A stretch of DNA of 64,000 nucleotides. It comes from an uncultured Kordia sp. (lineage in GTDB: Bacteria; Bacteroidota; Bacteroidia; Flavobacteriales; Flavobacteriaceae). This document shows, in pieces, positions 19,101-26,362 of this stretch. The notes beneath the pieces were generated by a model that was not told the DNA's origin, searched no databases, and saw only the letters and a list, made by a program, of their open reading frames with translations. The position numbers and the translations under genes were made by a program. Location of the stretch: assembly GCF_947489565.1 (NCBI RefSeq), contig NZ_CANLEA010000007.1, positions 186,001 through 250,000 of the forward strand, given 5' to 3'. Within the stretch, counting starts at the first letter, position 1. Every line of letters starts with the position of its first letter.

Positions 19101-19461
19101 CTTTAAATCTTTGATCTTAAAAAATAAAGGAAAGGGAGAATTTGACATTCAAATTTTGCCAAATCATGCACAGTTTGGTCCAACTTTAAGTATTATAACA
19201 CACGATTTTAATAATGATGGTTTTACAGATATTTTTGGTGTTGGAAACGTCTATGAGGCAGAGGTAGAGACTATTCGTTATGATGCTTCCAAAGGGTATT
19301 TACTATTAGGCAATGACAAAAGAGAATATCAATATAAAAAAGATACTAGTTATCTCAACCATTCAGAAGCAAAATCCATTCAGAAAATTGTGATACAAGG
19401 GATGACTCATTTTATTATTTTAAATAAAAATGCTGAACTGAAAATTTTAAAATTTAACTAA
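16186..19461 (+). CDS. VCBS/FG-GAP repeat lipoprotein of the ASPIC/UnbV (CRTAC1-like) type
   Basis: A 1091-residue surface or periplasmic lipoprotein; signal peptide with acylated cysteine at residue 21 (LLFCVGC). It contains many FG-GAP/VCBS beta-propeller blades with calcium-binding loops (VGDINNDGLDDLYF, YDYDTDGDLDLYL, VDLDNDGDLDLV, YGDYDNDGDLDIF, TDIDNDGDQDYI). An ASPIC/UnbV domain sits near residues 490-575 (LQLSRGFQSSITNKLHFGLG, SVEVFWQDGKRQ). Such proteins recur in Bacteroidota glycan loci, probably in surface binding. It closes the locus; a terminator-like hairpin lies 72 bases downstream. Confidence 0.88.
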   Translation: MKFFKQYKIVYVLLLLFCVGCTQKTSEKSDTLFGLINNEHTNIHFKNEVQENLYFNFLNYSYIYNGGGIAVGDINNDGLDDLYFSSNQGSNALYLNKGDFKFEDITKKSKVSDEHGWTTGVSMIDINNDGWLDIYVCKSGSLKNHNLRKNKLFINQKDNTFKENAAAYGIDHFGFSTQAYFFDYDTDGDLDLYLVNHRFDFQNNTNIDPRIQQRKEPFNSDQLFRNDGKRFTNVTSAAGIENKAWGLSASIGDFNNDNLPDIYVANDFLEPDFLYINQGDGTFKDEILERFKHISANSMGSDFADINNDLLPDLIVLDMLAEDHIRSKENMATMSTENFHSVVNAGYHHQYMSNMLQLNNGDGTYSEIGQLSGIAKTDWSWAPLIADFDNDGYNDVFVTNGIEHDLSNQDFRNKMKTNIQNRKKVSLEEAINMMPSNTLSNYIFQNNKDLSFSNRTKDWGFTTKVNSSGAVYVDLDNDGDLDLVTNNQDAEAQVYKNYSDGNSVTISLIGTSQNIHGIGTTVHVYANGLQQSKTLQLSRGFQSSITNKLHFGLGELTKVDSVEVFWQDGKRQLLSNLKIGETITIEYKNAIKEKVKNSNSIALFETISPNDLGIEYAQKENDFNDFDLQVLLPQKQSEKGNPLAVADVNNDGLDDFFVGNAKDASGKLFIQKNDGTFTEKSQKTFETDKKYEDTNAQFIDVDNDNDVDLYITSGGYENAENSPLLQDRLYINDGKGNYTKSDRLPKIHSNTKAIAYGDYDNDGDLDIFIGGSTKHGKYPLAETSYLLKNENGKFINTNDTVISEIYELRIVNDAVFSDYDADGDMDLLVVGEWMPIIIFENKKGKFSKKNLSEIEHSSGWYQSITATDIDNDGDQDYIIGNWGTNNKFHPTKEKPLHIYAGNFDDNASFDMALSKVSKTGELLPVRGKQCSSQQTPILNSKIKTYKEFATSTLLDIYGQENLANATHYEVKNFKSLILKNKGKGEFDIQILPNHAQFGPTLSIITHDFNNDGFTDIFGVGNVYEAEVETIRYDASKGYLLLGNDKREYQYKKDTSYLNHSEAKSIQKIVIQGMTHFIILNKNAELKILKFN

Positions 19462-19532
19462 ATGATTTGATAAGCATATGAATCTTTAACAAATCTTCCG
19501 TCAAAAAGTTTGAATTTAGAAGGTTCGCGATC

Positions 19533-19577
19533 ACAAGACAAAGTCTTACTAAAAATAGTGAGGCTTTCTTGTTTTTA
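19533..19577 (+). terminator. Terminator after the amino-sugar locus
   Basis: An imperfect stem (ACAAGACAAAGTCTTACT paired with AGTGAGGCTTTCTTGT) is followed by a T-rich tract. It fits a rho-independent terminator for the 1.7-19.5 kb locus. Confidence 0.6.
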
Positions 19578-20006
19578 TATATTTCTTGTTCAATGAAAAA
19601 ATCATTTATTACTTCTTACTGAAACTACAGACAAACCCTTCTTAAAGAATCTTTCAAAGATTTCCTGTTTTGTATTTTTGTATAGCAAAGGATTTTTAGT
19701 CAAAAAATTGCCGAGTATTTTTATCATAGATATCACCTAAAAGCATCGATAACATTTTACATGAGTCATATTATTTTCTTCTCATTTGGACAAGTGTAAT
19801 GCATTGATACACAGAATTACGTGATGATTTCCCTCTTCTATGAATCTTAAAAACTAAGTTTTTTAATTAAAAAATAACAACGCATTACATCCTGCGTATT
19901 CCAATAGTATAACCAACCAAAAACCAAACACCACTAGACATATAACTAGTTGGAATGCGAATGCATGACTAAAATTCTTGTATCAGTATTAATTAAAATT
20001 TACAAG
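19578..20006. other. Non-coding stretch with an imperfect inverted repeat
   Basis: I see no convincing gene in the AT-rich ~430 bp between the terminator and the small membrane protein. TGCGTATTCCAA at 19893-19904 and TTGGAATGCGAA at 19950-19961 form an imperfect inverted repeat that may be an operator or leader structure for the signalling genes downstream. Confidence 0.4.
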
Positions 20007-20285
20007 ATGAGTTCAATCAAAATAATAAAAAATAGAAATAACAAAACGCAGCGATATTGGATTCTTATAGTGCGTTTTATTGGTTTTTTAATATTCGTCA
20101 TTCCATTAATTCAACCGATGCATGCGTATATGATTATTGGCATGGAAGAAATTCAATTCTCAAAAACAAGAACGATTTTGATCATCGTAGGTTTTGTTTT
20201 GTGTTCGAGTGGAAAGTTTATTGGTGTGGTTAATAATAACCTTGGACTGTTTGTGAAAAATGCATTTAAAAAATTATTCTCTTAA
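20007..20285 (+). CDS. Small two-pass membrane protein
   Basis: A 92-residue protein. I prefer the ATG at 20007 (MSSIKIIKNRNNK) to the earlier in-frame ATG at 19950, because a basic start before the first membrane helix is typical and the earlier start lies in the inverted-repeat region. Two hydrophobic helices are clear (WILIVRFIGFLIFVIPLI and TILIIVGFVLCSSGKFIGV). I do not recognise the family. Its stop shares one base with the next start (TAATG), so it is probably co-translated with the PAS-like protein and may be an accessory subunit of the signalling system. Confidence 0.6.
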   Translation: MSSIKIIKNRNNKTQRYWILIVRFIGFLIFVIPLIQPMHAYMIIGMEEIQFSKTRTILIIVGFVLCSSGKFIGVVNNNLGLFVKNAFKKLFS

Positions 20286-20845
20286 TGGAAACTATGGAAA
20301 AAGAAAATATAAAAAAGTGGTATCAACTTATTTTAGAAGCCTGTAAAAAGTATCGATTATTTACCTACATACCTATTGTAGTTCTCTCAATCTCGTCATT
20401 TAGTTTACGCCAAAAAAATGAAGGTTTGGTGCAACGAGTCGCACGATTGGAAACCTTGAATGAAACTTTGGTTTCAAACATGATCGTATACAACCGAAGT
20501 TTTGAAACATTTCCGATGCCAATTTTTCAAAAATTAAAACGCGGAAACGATTTCATTGCGCAATATTTTAATCCTGCGTATGTAAAGTTGTTAGGACATA
20601 ATTTTGGATACAATCGCTATATCTATATAGGTAAAACAGATTATGAATATTATCCAAAACGCGTAGCCGATATGTATCATAACTACGATATTTCGGTAGC
20701 TTTTACGGGAATACCAATGAAAATTAAAGTCGCGATAAAAGATTCATTAAAAAACAAACTCAATGTTGAGGTCATGAAGTGGCGACAAATCCGGGAAAGT
20801 GATACACTGATTTACGGAATGATCATTTTAGATAAGCCAATATAA
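20285..20845 (+). CDS. PAS-like single-pass membrane protein
   Basis: A 186-residue protein with one membrane segment (LFTYIPIVVLSISSFSL), a short coiled region (VQRVARLETLNETLVSN) and then a PAS-like fold: FPMPIFQKLKRGNDFIAQYF, written here only as its landmarks FPMPIF and YFNPAYVKLLG, followed by GKTDYEYYP. There is no kinase or DNA-binding output. It may present a signal to the separate NarX-type kinase encoded 160 bases downstream. The PAS assignment rests on motif resemblance only. Confidence 0.6.
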   Translation: METMEKENIKKWYQLILEACKKYRLFTYIPIVVLSISSFSLRQKNEGLVQRVARLETLNETLVSNMIVYNRSFETFPMPIFQKLKRGNDFIAQYFNPAYVKLLGHNFGYNRYIYIGKTDYEYYPKRVADMYHNYDISVAFTGIPMKIKVAIKDSLKNKLNVEVMKWRQIRESDTLIYGMIILDKPI

Positions 20846-21004
20846 TCTTTAAAAATAGCGTCTTGTATTTATGATAAGGCGCTATTTGCTTCGTTCATAC
20901 CAAAAAAAGATACACTAAAAAATTACTATACAGCGCTTAGGGACATTTTTCCAGGCTTCGTTTTTTATTCGCCCAATTTTGTAATCCTCTTCAAAGGATT
21001 GTAA

Positions 21005-21763
21005 ATGGAAATATATACAAAACATATCATTGCTTTCAGCCAAATCGGTGTCACACTGCTGGTTTTCGGATTGTATGCTGTAGCTTTTGTATTTTTGACA
21101 GGCAGATTCAATGCTGAAGTAAAAAACATTTCCAATCATTCCGCTCAAGTCATTTTAAATCTAAAAGAAGAATACCTTCAAAAACTGATTCATTTTCAAG
21201 AAGAAGATCGAAAACGCTTATCAGAAGAATTGCATGATAACGTTATGAGTCGATTCCATTTAATGCGTCTAAACTTGTTAGATGGTGATATAGAATTGCT
21301 TCATAAAAACCTTAAAACGTCCATGAAAATTATACGTGCGCTATCGCATAATTTTGCGCCTATGGAAGCGCATACGGATGATTTTTCGCTTATGGTAGAA
21401 GATTATATTTCACAAATAGAAGACAAAATACAGATCAATTATACGGTGTTGAATTCGCAAACAAAAGAAAAACTTTCCGCTTCCGTAAAACTAAATATGT
21501 TTAGAATTTTTCAAGAACTCATCAGTAATATATTGAAACATTCCAAAGCCACAGAAATAGAAATACAATTTCGAAACACGACACAATCAACAATATTATT
21601 TGTAAAAGATAACGGATGTGGATTCAATCCAGAAAAAACCATGCAAGGAATTGGATTAAAAAACATTCAATATCGTGCAGAAATCATAAAAAGTAGGTAT
21701 AAGTTTAAAACAATGTTAGGAAAATACACAATGTTTATTATATTTATTCCACAATACAATTAG
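21005..21763 (+). CDS. NarX/LiaS-type sensor histidine kinase (HisKA_3)
   Basis: A 252-residue kinase with one N-terminal membrane helix (residues ~14-33), a coiled linker and a HisKA_3 dimerisation region. The phosphorylated histidine is at residue 77 in SEELHDNVMSRFH. The ATPase domain shows the N box (ELISNILKHS), DNGCGFNP and GIGLKNIQYRAE. It has no sensor domain of its own, which suits cooperation with the PAS-like protein upstream. It lies seven bases before its LuxR-type regulator, and the pair ends next to the R-body-like operon in convergent orientation. Targets are unknown. Confidence 0.9.
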   Translation: MEIYTKHIIAFSQIGVTLLVFGLYAVAFVFLTGRFNAEVKNISNHSAQVILNLKEEYLQKLIHFQEEDRKRLSEELHDNVMSRFHLMRLNLLDGDIELLHKNLKTSMKIIRALSHNFAPMEAHTDDFSLMVEDYISQIEDKIQINYTVLNSQTKEKLSASVKLNMFRIFQELISNILKHSKATEIEIQFRNTTQSTILFVKDNGCGFNPEKTMQGIGLKNIQYRAEIIKSRYKFKTMLGKYTMFIIFIPQYN

Positions 21764-21770
21764 AAGAATT

Positions 21771-22445
21771 ATGAATGAAACTATAAAAATTGCTATTGTT
21801 GACGATGATAAATTGTTTACACAATTATTGAGCCGATTCATTGATGAGCAAAATGACATGGAAACGGTATACATTGCCAATAATGGAAAAGAATTGATCG
21901 AAAATATTGAAAAATACACCATTGATGTTTTAATACTAGATTTACGTATGGATGATGGAAGTGGCTTGTATGTACTGCGTGAGTTACAAAATGAAGCTTA
22001 TGAATTAAGAATTATTGTACTTTCTACCTATTACAGAACTTCATTTATGGGACAAATGCTTAAACTAGGAGTGAGTTCTTTTTTACCTAAAGATATTGAA
22101 GGAGAAGAACTCATAGAAGTTATAGAAACGGTATATAAAAGAGGTCATTATTTTTCAAAAGAACAGTTGCAAGTGATGCGTCAACAGCTTTCTAAAAAAA
22201 CACCTGAATACACAGATAATAGCAAAGAATCTCTTACCTCTAGGGAAACAGAAATTTTAAAATTGCTTTGCCAGCAATGTACTACGAAAGAAATTGGCGA
22301 ACAATTATTCATTTCTCCCAAAACCGTAGAAACGCATAAAACAAACTTACTATTGAAGACTGGTGTAAAAAATACAGCAGGTTTGATCATTTATGCAATT
22401 CAAAATAAAATTGTACAACCAGACGAATTGTTGTTGCTTGATTGA
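21771..22445 (+). CDS. NarL/FixJ-type response regulator (REC plus LuxR helix-turn-helix)
   Basis: A 224-residue cytoplasmic regulator. The receiver domain has an acidic pocket (IVDDDK at 9-14) and phosphoacceptor Asp57 (LILDLRMDDG). The output domain is a typical LuxR helix-turn-helix (LTSRETEILKLL, ISPKTVETHKTNL). It is the cognate partner of the kinase immediately upstream. A shared terminator hairpin separates it from the convergent rebB gene. Whether it controls the R-body operon is open. Confidence 0.92.
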   Translation: MNETIKIAIVDDDKLFTQLLSRFIDEQNDMETVYIANNGKELIENIEKYTIDVLILDLRMDDGSGLYVLRELQNEAYELRIIVLSTYYRTSFMGQMLKLGVSSFLPKDIEGEELIEVIETVYKRGHYFSKEQLQVMRQQLSKKTPEYTDNSKESLTSRETEILKLLCQQCTTKEIGEQLFISPKTVETHKTNLLLKTGVKNTAGLIIYAIQNKIVQPDELLLLD

Positions 22446-22449
22446 TAAA

Positions 22450-22487
22450 ATACAGCGAGAAAAAAAACTATCTTTTTCTCACTGTAT
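22450..22487. terminator. Bidirectional terminator between the regulator and rebB genes
   Basis: ATACAGCGAGAAAAA and TTTTTCTCACTGTAT form a long stem with one mismatch and A/T runs on both sides, so it can stop transcription from both convergent units. Confidence 0.75.
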
Positions 22488-22500
22488 AAGTTGCAGCATA

Positions 22501-22779
22501 TTAGCTTGCATTCACAGAAGCATTTAACATCTTTGCAACTCCAATAGCATCTGCAATAGTATCCATACTATAAATTTGCATAACTCCTTGCGTTGTAGCT
22601 GTTTGTGCTAAAATGTTTTGTTGACTTTGTGCATTTACTGCATTTTCAAACATTAATCCTGTTGAATGTGCAGCCGATTGATACACATTTCCTAAAGCCA
22701 TTGCAGGAGCTTCTCCTACGACTTTTACATTTGATTGTGTTACTGCATCAGTAATTTGTGGATTTACATGATTTGACAT
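22501..22779 (-). CDS. RebB-family R-body structural protein homologue
   Basis: A 92-residue protein with the RebB (PF11747-type) core: VNPQITDAVTQSNVKVVGEA then PAMALGNVYQ, followed by an alanine- and asparagine-rich helical tail ending in MLNASVNAS. RebB proteins form the proteinaceous ribbons called R-bodies (refractile bodies), which extend on acidification and rupture membranes. This is the last gene of a five-gene minus-strand set whose first gene is another RebB homologue. Its tail shares QTATTQGV..IYS.DT with the third RebB copy at 46.4 kb. Family assignment is strong; whether R-bodies form is not shown. Confidence 0.88.
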   Translation of the reverse strand: MSNHVNPQITDAVTQSNVKVVGEAPAMALGNVYQSAAHSTGLMFENAVNAQSQQNILAQTATTQGVMQIYSMDTIADAIGVAKMLNASVNAS

Positions 22780-22882
22780 AATAATTAATTGGTTTTAAGA
22801 ATGTTTTCATTCTTGGTTAGAAATATACACAACTGGACTTTCCAATTGTATGCTTTATTTTGAAATTAAATACTGTTTAATG

Positions 22883-23125
22883 CTATTGAAACCTACTTTT
22901 AATATTTATAAAACGGCTTACGCGATTCCCTACAATAGGTGTGAATTTTGACTTCAATTGAAATATGCTTTCGATTTCTTTTTGAAGATTATCAATTCCT
23001 GTTTGAAACTGATGTTTTTGTTGTTGAGTCGCTTCTTCAAATACGGATTTTTCATGCTCCATTTTCAACTTTTCATTAGTATTCTGCTCATTTTTGATTG
23101 TATTGGAAGAAGGATTCATTGACAT
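22883..23125 (-). CDS. Uncharacterised 80-residue coiled-coil protein in the RebB operon
   Basis: I do not recognise this protein. It is charged and helical (EKLKMEHEKSVFEEATQQQK), has no signal peptide or membrane helix, and ends with a basic stretch (NRVSRFINIKSRF). It lies between two other operon members, 27 bases after the 109-residue protein and about 100 bases before the second rebB. The small size, glutamine richness and position suggest an accessory role in R-body assembly or regulation, which is inference from context. Confidence 0.65.
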   Translation of the reverse strand: MSMNPSSNTIKNEQNTNEKLKMEHEKSVFEEATQQQKHQFQTGIDNLQKEIESIFQLKSKFTPIVGNRVSRFINIKSRFQ

Positions 23126-23152
23126 ATGTATGCTTAGTTTTTATAGTATTTA

Positions 23153-23482
23153 CTAATGTTTAGACATTCTATTCTGTAATGTTTGCATTCTGGCTTGAAT
23201 TCGTTGTTCTTGAATTTTCATTTTGTCAAGAGCGTTTGCCTGTAATTTTTGCAGCTGATTTTCATAACTAATTGTAGGATTCTGATTTGCTGCTTTTTTC
23301 TGTTGTTGGGCAGCTTCTTCTAGCTTGTCAAGCAAAGGTTGAATTGCTTCTAAAGTAGCTTTCAGAGCTTTCTTTTTAATATATGCTATGATTTCTTCTT
23401 CATTTTCATGCGCTATTTTAGCGAGTTCTTCAAACGAATGATACGTTGTACTTTTGTGTTGAGACTGTTCCTGATTTTCCAT
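23153..23482 (-). CDS. Uncharacterised 109-residue coiled-coil protein in the RebB operon
   Basis: No family recognised. It is almost wholly helical and rich in Gln, Ala and Lys (LLDKLEEAAQQQKKAANQ, KMKIQEQRIQARMQTLQNRM), a pattern typical of coiled coils. There is no signal peptide. It lies 22 bases after the 278-residue protein. An assembly or scaffolding role for the RebB proteins is a guess from location and shape. Confidence 0.68.
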   Translation of the reverse strand: MENQEQSQHKSTTYHSFEELAKIAHENEEEIIAYIKKKALKATLEAIQPLLDKLEEAAQQQKKAANQNPTISYENQLQKLQANALDKMKIQEQRIQARMQTLQNRMSKH

Positions 23483-23504
23483 AGATACTTCACTATAAAT
23501 TCAA

Positions 23505-24341
23505 TTATTTTTTTTTAGGAAACCAATATGTTTTTTGATCAGATGCAGTATCATCATCGTCGTTATCATCTTCATTATCAGTGCGATGTTCAAAATTATC
23601 TTCTTCTTTATGTAAATCTTCAGTAAGCTGTTCTGAAGTATCAATCAAAAGCTCAAAAATTTCCTCGAAACTGTTGGTTAGAATTTTTTTTTCATCATTT
23701 TCTGGTTGTGATGTTTGATGTAAATCACTAGCAGATACTCGTGTATTCTGTATTTCAGTTTTAGGAATTTCTACAGCAGCATTTGCTACTGGAGCAGCTT
23801 CTTTTGGAGTTGGTGTTTTTGTATCAAAATTATCAACGTTTACTAAGTGCGAAGCCTTTTTAGGAGTAGGATCTTCTGGAGGAATTGGTTGACTTGAGTC
23901 ATTTCCTTTAAAATGATTATTATGAATCATAGAACTAATTTCAGCTTTCATTTTACCATATTCACCAACTACAGAAAATAACCCTTTCATTGCATCTGAG
24001 CCAATTTGTTCAGCATTATCGAAAGAAAGTGTTGTTTTTGCGTTACTTTTTTTATCTTCTCCACCTTCAGGATTTCCATCACTATCTGGTTTTGGGCCGT
24101 AATAATTTCCGTAGGTTAAAATATTATTAGCAAGTCGCGCCAAAGCAACCAATCCAACTTGTTCAAACCCTTTTAAGAAAGACTGTAAATCTTGTACCAT
24201 CATTCCAGTTGCTTGGTCTATCATTGGAGAAGCGGTTCCTTTCATCGGCTTAACGTTTGGTGTAAGGACGCTTTTATTGATAAACTCAATTGCGTTTTGC
24301 GTTTGCTGCATTCCTTGGGTATTATTTTCTTGATTGGCCAT
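23505..24341 (-). CDS. Uncharacterised 278-residue protein with acidic tail in the RebB operon
   Basis: No family recognised. The N-terminal ~100 residues are ordered and mildly hydrophobic (MIDQATGMMVQDLQSFLKGF, VALARLANNILTYGNYYG). The middle is rich in Pro, Thr and Glu and probably disordered. A second helical segment (SFEEIFELLIDTSEQLTEDL) precedes a run of Asp/Glu (DNEDDNDDDD) and a basic end (WFPKKK). It has no signal peptide. It starts 19 bases downstream of the first rebB gene. An acidic, low-complexity tail could give pH responsiveness, consistent with an R-body function, but this is speculation. Confidence 0.72.
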   Translation of the reverse strand: MANQENNTQGMQQTQNAIEFINKSVLTPNVKPMKGTASPMIDQATGMMVQDLQSFLKGFEQVGLVALARLANNILTYGNYYGPKPDSDGNPEGGEDKKSNAKTTLSFDNAEQIGSDAMKGLFSVVGEYGKMKAEISSMIHNNHFKGNDSSQPIPPEDPTPKKASHLVNVDNFDTKTPTPKEAAPVANAAVEIPKTEIQNTRVSASDLHQTSQPENDEKKILTNSFEEIFELLIDTSEQLTEDLHKEEDNFEHRTDNEDDNDDDDTASDQKTYWFPKKK

Positions 24342-24360
24342 TTGTTAGTTTTTTAAATTA

Positions 24361-24579
24361 TTATTTCAACATTTTAATAGCATCAGCTATAATTACTGCA
24401 TTTAGCTGATTTAAATTCTGCTGATTGGAAACTGAATTTTGCATAGCCATACCATTCGCATGTGTTGCCATTTGATATAAATTACTCAATGCCTGTGCTG
24501 GCGATTCACCAAGTACGGTAACATTGGTTTGTGTTACTGCATCTGTGACTTGTCCGTTTACTGTAGAGTTGTCTGCCAT
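24361..24579 (-). CDS. RebB-family R-body protein homologue, short form
   Basis: A 72-residue protein and first gene of the operon. The RebB core is clear: VNGQVTDAVTQTNVTVLGES then PAQALSNLYQ, followed by THANGMAMQNSV and a short helical end (VIIADAIKMLK). It lacks the extended tail of the other two copies. Known R-body loci usually encode several RebA/RebB-like paralogues of different length, so paired long and short forms here are consistent with a working ribbon-forming set. Confidence 0.86.
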   Translation of the reverse strand: MADNSTVNGQVTDAVTQTNVTVLGESPAQALSNLYQMATHANGMAMQNSVSNQQNLNQLNAVIIADAIKMLK

Positions 24580-24923
24580 AATTTCTAATAATGATTAAAC
24601 AATACTTATAATGAGATTGATATGCTCACAATGTTCTTGCATGTTGGTTGGTGTGTTAAATTTTCTTATACAAATCTCTGAAAGTGAAGCGATTATTCTA
24701 TCAGAGAATTCTTCTAATTTGAAAAGCGAGGGAAAACACTCATATCTTTTTCAGAGAAGTTATGGACTTTTACATAACAGAATCAGCATATAATTATTTA
24801 AGTCAATAAACCATTCAATACAAAGAGATAACCAACATTTGTATGTGGAGTTGCTTTCGTACAATAGAGAGGAAAAGCTAAGAAAAGAAAGTTTAAAAAG
24901 AAATACGAATCAAAAGAACAGTT
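24580..24923. promoter_or_regulatory. Divergent control region between the RebB operon and the GH25 gene
   Basis: 344 bp without a convincing gene. TCTCTGA at 24675-24681 is inverted relative to TCAGAGA at 24701-24707, and TCAGAGA recurs at 24751-24757, 50 bases further. This could be a shared operator for the two divergent units. I saw no clear Bacteroidota -33/-7 promoter. Confidence 0.4.
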
Positions 24924-26360
24924 ATGAACCTATCAAGCATACAAACAGTTTTACAAGGAGTGTATCAAAAGGATAAAAGCTTATTGTTTACAGATTTTCT
25001 AAAAGCATATTTTAAGCAAAATAGAAAAATGTTATTCGGTCTTTTTCATGTAGAGTTGAATCAAGCAATTTTATATTGTGCTGTGGATGATATTCATCAA
25101 CCTTGTGTGACAGAAAATGTTTTGCAAGAGTTTATGACTAAGATTCTTGAAATGAAAGCTGATAAAGAAATTGAAATATCGGCAATGCATAAGGAACAAT
25201 CAGAGGATATTATCATTTTCAGTAATTTATTAGAAATTGAAGCGATAGAGGAACAAAGAATTGTGTTTTCAAATGGCTATTACACAAACAATCCAACAGT
25301 AATTAAGAATGCTTCAGGGAAAGTAGCTTATAAAGGGACTTTTTTAAATGAAACACTCTGTGAACAACTAAAACAACTCATCAATCAAAAGATAGAACCT
25401 ACCGTAAAAGTTTTAAAATCAGGAGAAAAAAAGGCAATAGCAATTCCAGAAACAGCAGTGACAAAACGACAAACAGTACTTAAAAATGAAGAAGAAAAAA
25501 TTGAAGAAGTAATCGAAAAGAAAACATCACATGTAGCATGGTTTCAAAAGAAACACAAATTATTGGTAATACTAAGCTCAATAACTTTTCTTCTTATTAT
25601 CGGATTGATAACATTATTGTATATGTATTTTACAAAGCATCCTAAAGAAGAAGCGCAAACTAAGTTGCAACATGAAATAGTACAGACAACACAACCTGTA
25701 GCATCAAATTTTCCAACGACAACTTCAAAAAATTACAATATCAAAAACATACAATATGGTTTAGATATATCGCATTATAATGGCAATATTGTTTCATTGC
25801 TAAATTCAAAAGACAGCATACATTTTGTAATTTGCAAAGCCACACAAGGCGATTATTTTGTAGATCCTACTTTTAAAAATAACTGGAAAGAACTCAAAGA
25901 AAAAAAGATCATTCGTGGCGCGTATCATTTTTACGATGCAGAAGTGTCTCCCATACAACAAGCGAAACATTTTTTGCAAGTAGTAGGAAATTTTGATACA
26001 AATGATATTGCACCAGTACTAGATATCGAAGAATTGAGCTTTAATGGAGAAGATATTACGAAAGCCACTTTACAACACGATTTGCTATTGTTTTTACAAT
26101 ATATAACCGCAAAAACTGAACGAAATCCAATTATTTATGTCGATACTTCTTTCGCAAATCATTATTTAGACAATAAAGAATTTGCAAAATACAAACTCTA
26201 TTTAGCATCGTGGACTCACGAAAACTTTCCCAAATTACCAATTATTTGGGAAGAAGAAGGCTTGTTTTTGTGGCAAAAAAGCGATTCATATCATTTTGAA
26301 AATACGACGGATGATTTGGATGTGTTTTTTGGGAATTTGAAAGATATTTACAAAGAATAA
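24924..26360 (+). CDS. Membrane-anchored GH25 muramidase with N-terminal cytoplasmic domain
   Basis: A 478-residue protein. Residues 1-~205 form an unrecognised cytoplasmic domain ending in a charged coiled stretch (KNEEEKIEEVIEKK). A single membrane helix covers ~213-236 (LLVILSSITFLLIIGLIT). Residues ~275-478 are a GH25 lysozyme: GLDISHY with Asp281, VICKATQGDYFVDPTF, GAYHFYD, and PVLDIEE with Asp367 and Glu369. With no signal peptide, the topology puts the muramidase in the periplasm, facing peptidoglycan. It is divergent from the RebB operon, so a role in releasing R-bodies or lysing the producer is plausible. Enzyme family is firm; partner role is inferred. Confidence 0.88.
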   Translation: MNLSSIQTVLQGVYQKDKSLLFTDFLKAYFKQNRKMLFGLFHVELNQAILYCAVDDIHQPCVTENVLQEFMTKILEMKADKEIEISAMHKEQSEDIIIFSNLLEIEAIEEQRIVFSNGYYTNNPTVIKNASGKVAYKGTFLNETLCEQLKQLINQKIEPTVKVLKSGEKKAIAIPETAVTKRQTVLKNEEEKIEEVIEKKTSHVAWFQKKHKLLVILSSITFLLIIGLITLLYMYFTKHPKEEAQTKLQHEIVQTTQPVASNFPTTTSKNYNIKNIQYGLDISHYNGNIVSLLNSKDSIHFVICKATQGDYFVDPTFKNNWKELKEKKIIRGAYHFYDAEVSPIQQAKHFLQVVGNFDTNDIAPVLDIEELSFNGEDITKATLQHDLLLFLQYITAKTERNPIIYVDTSFANHYLDNKEFAKYKLYLASWTHENFPKLPIIWEEEGLFLWQKSDSYHFENTTDDLDVFFGNLKDIYKE

Positions 26361-26362
26361 AA

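Noticed and set aside
24611-24793. A 60-codon plus-strand open frame upstream of the GH25 gene
   Set aside because: It lies across the divergent promoter, has unusual cysteine content and no recognisable features; more likely a chance frame.
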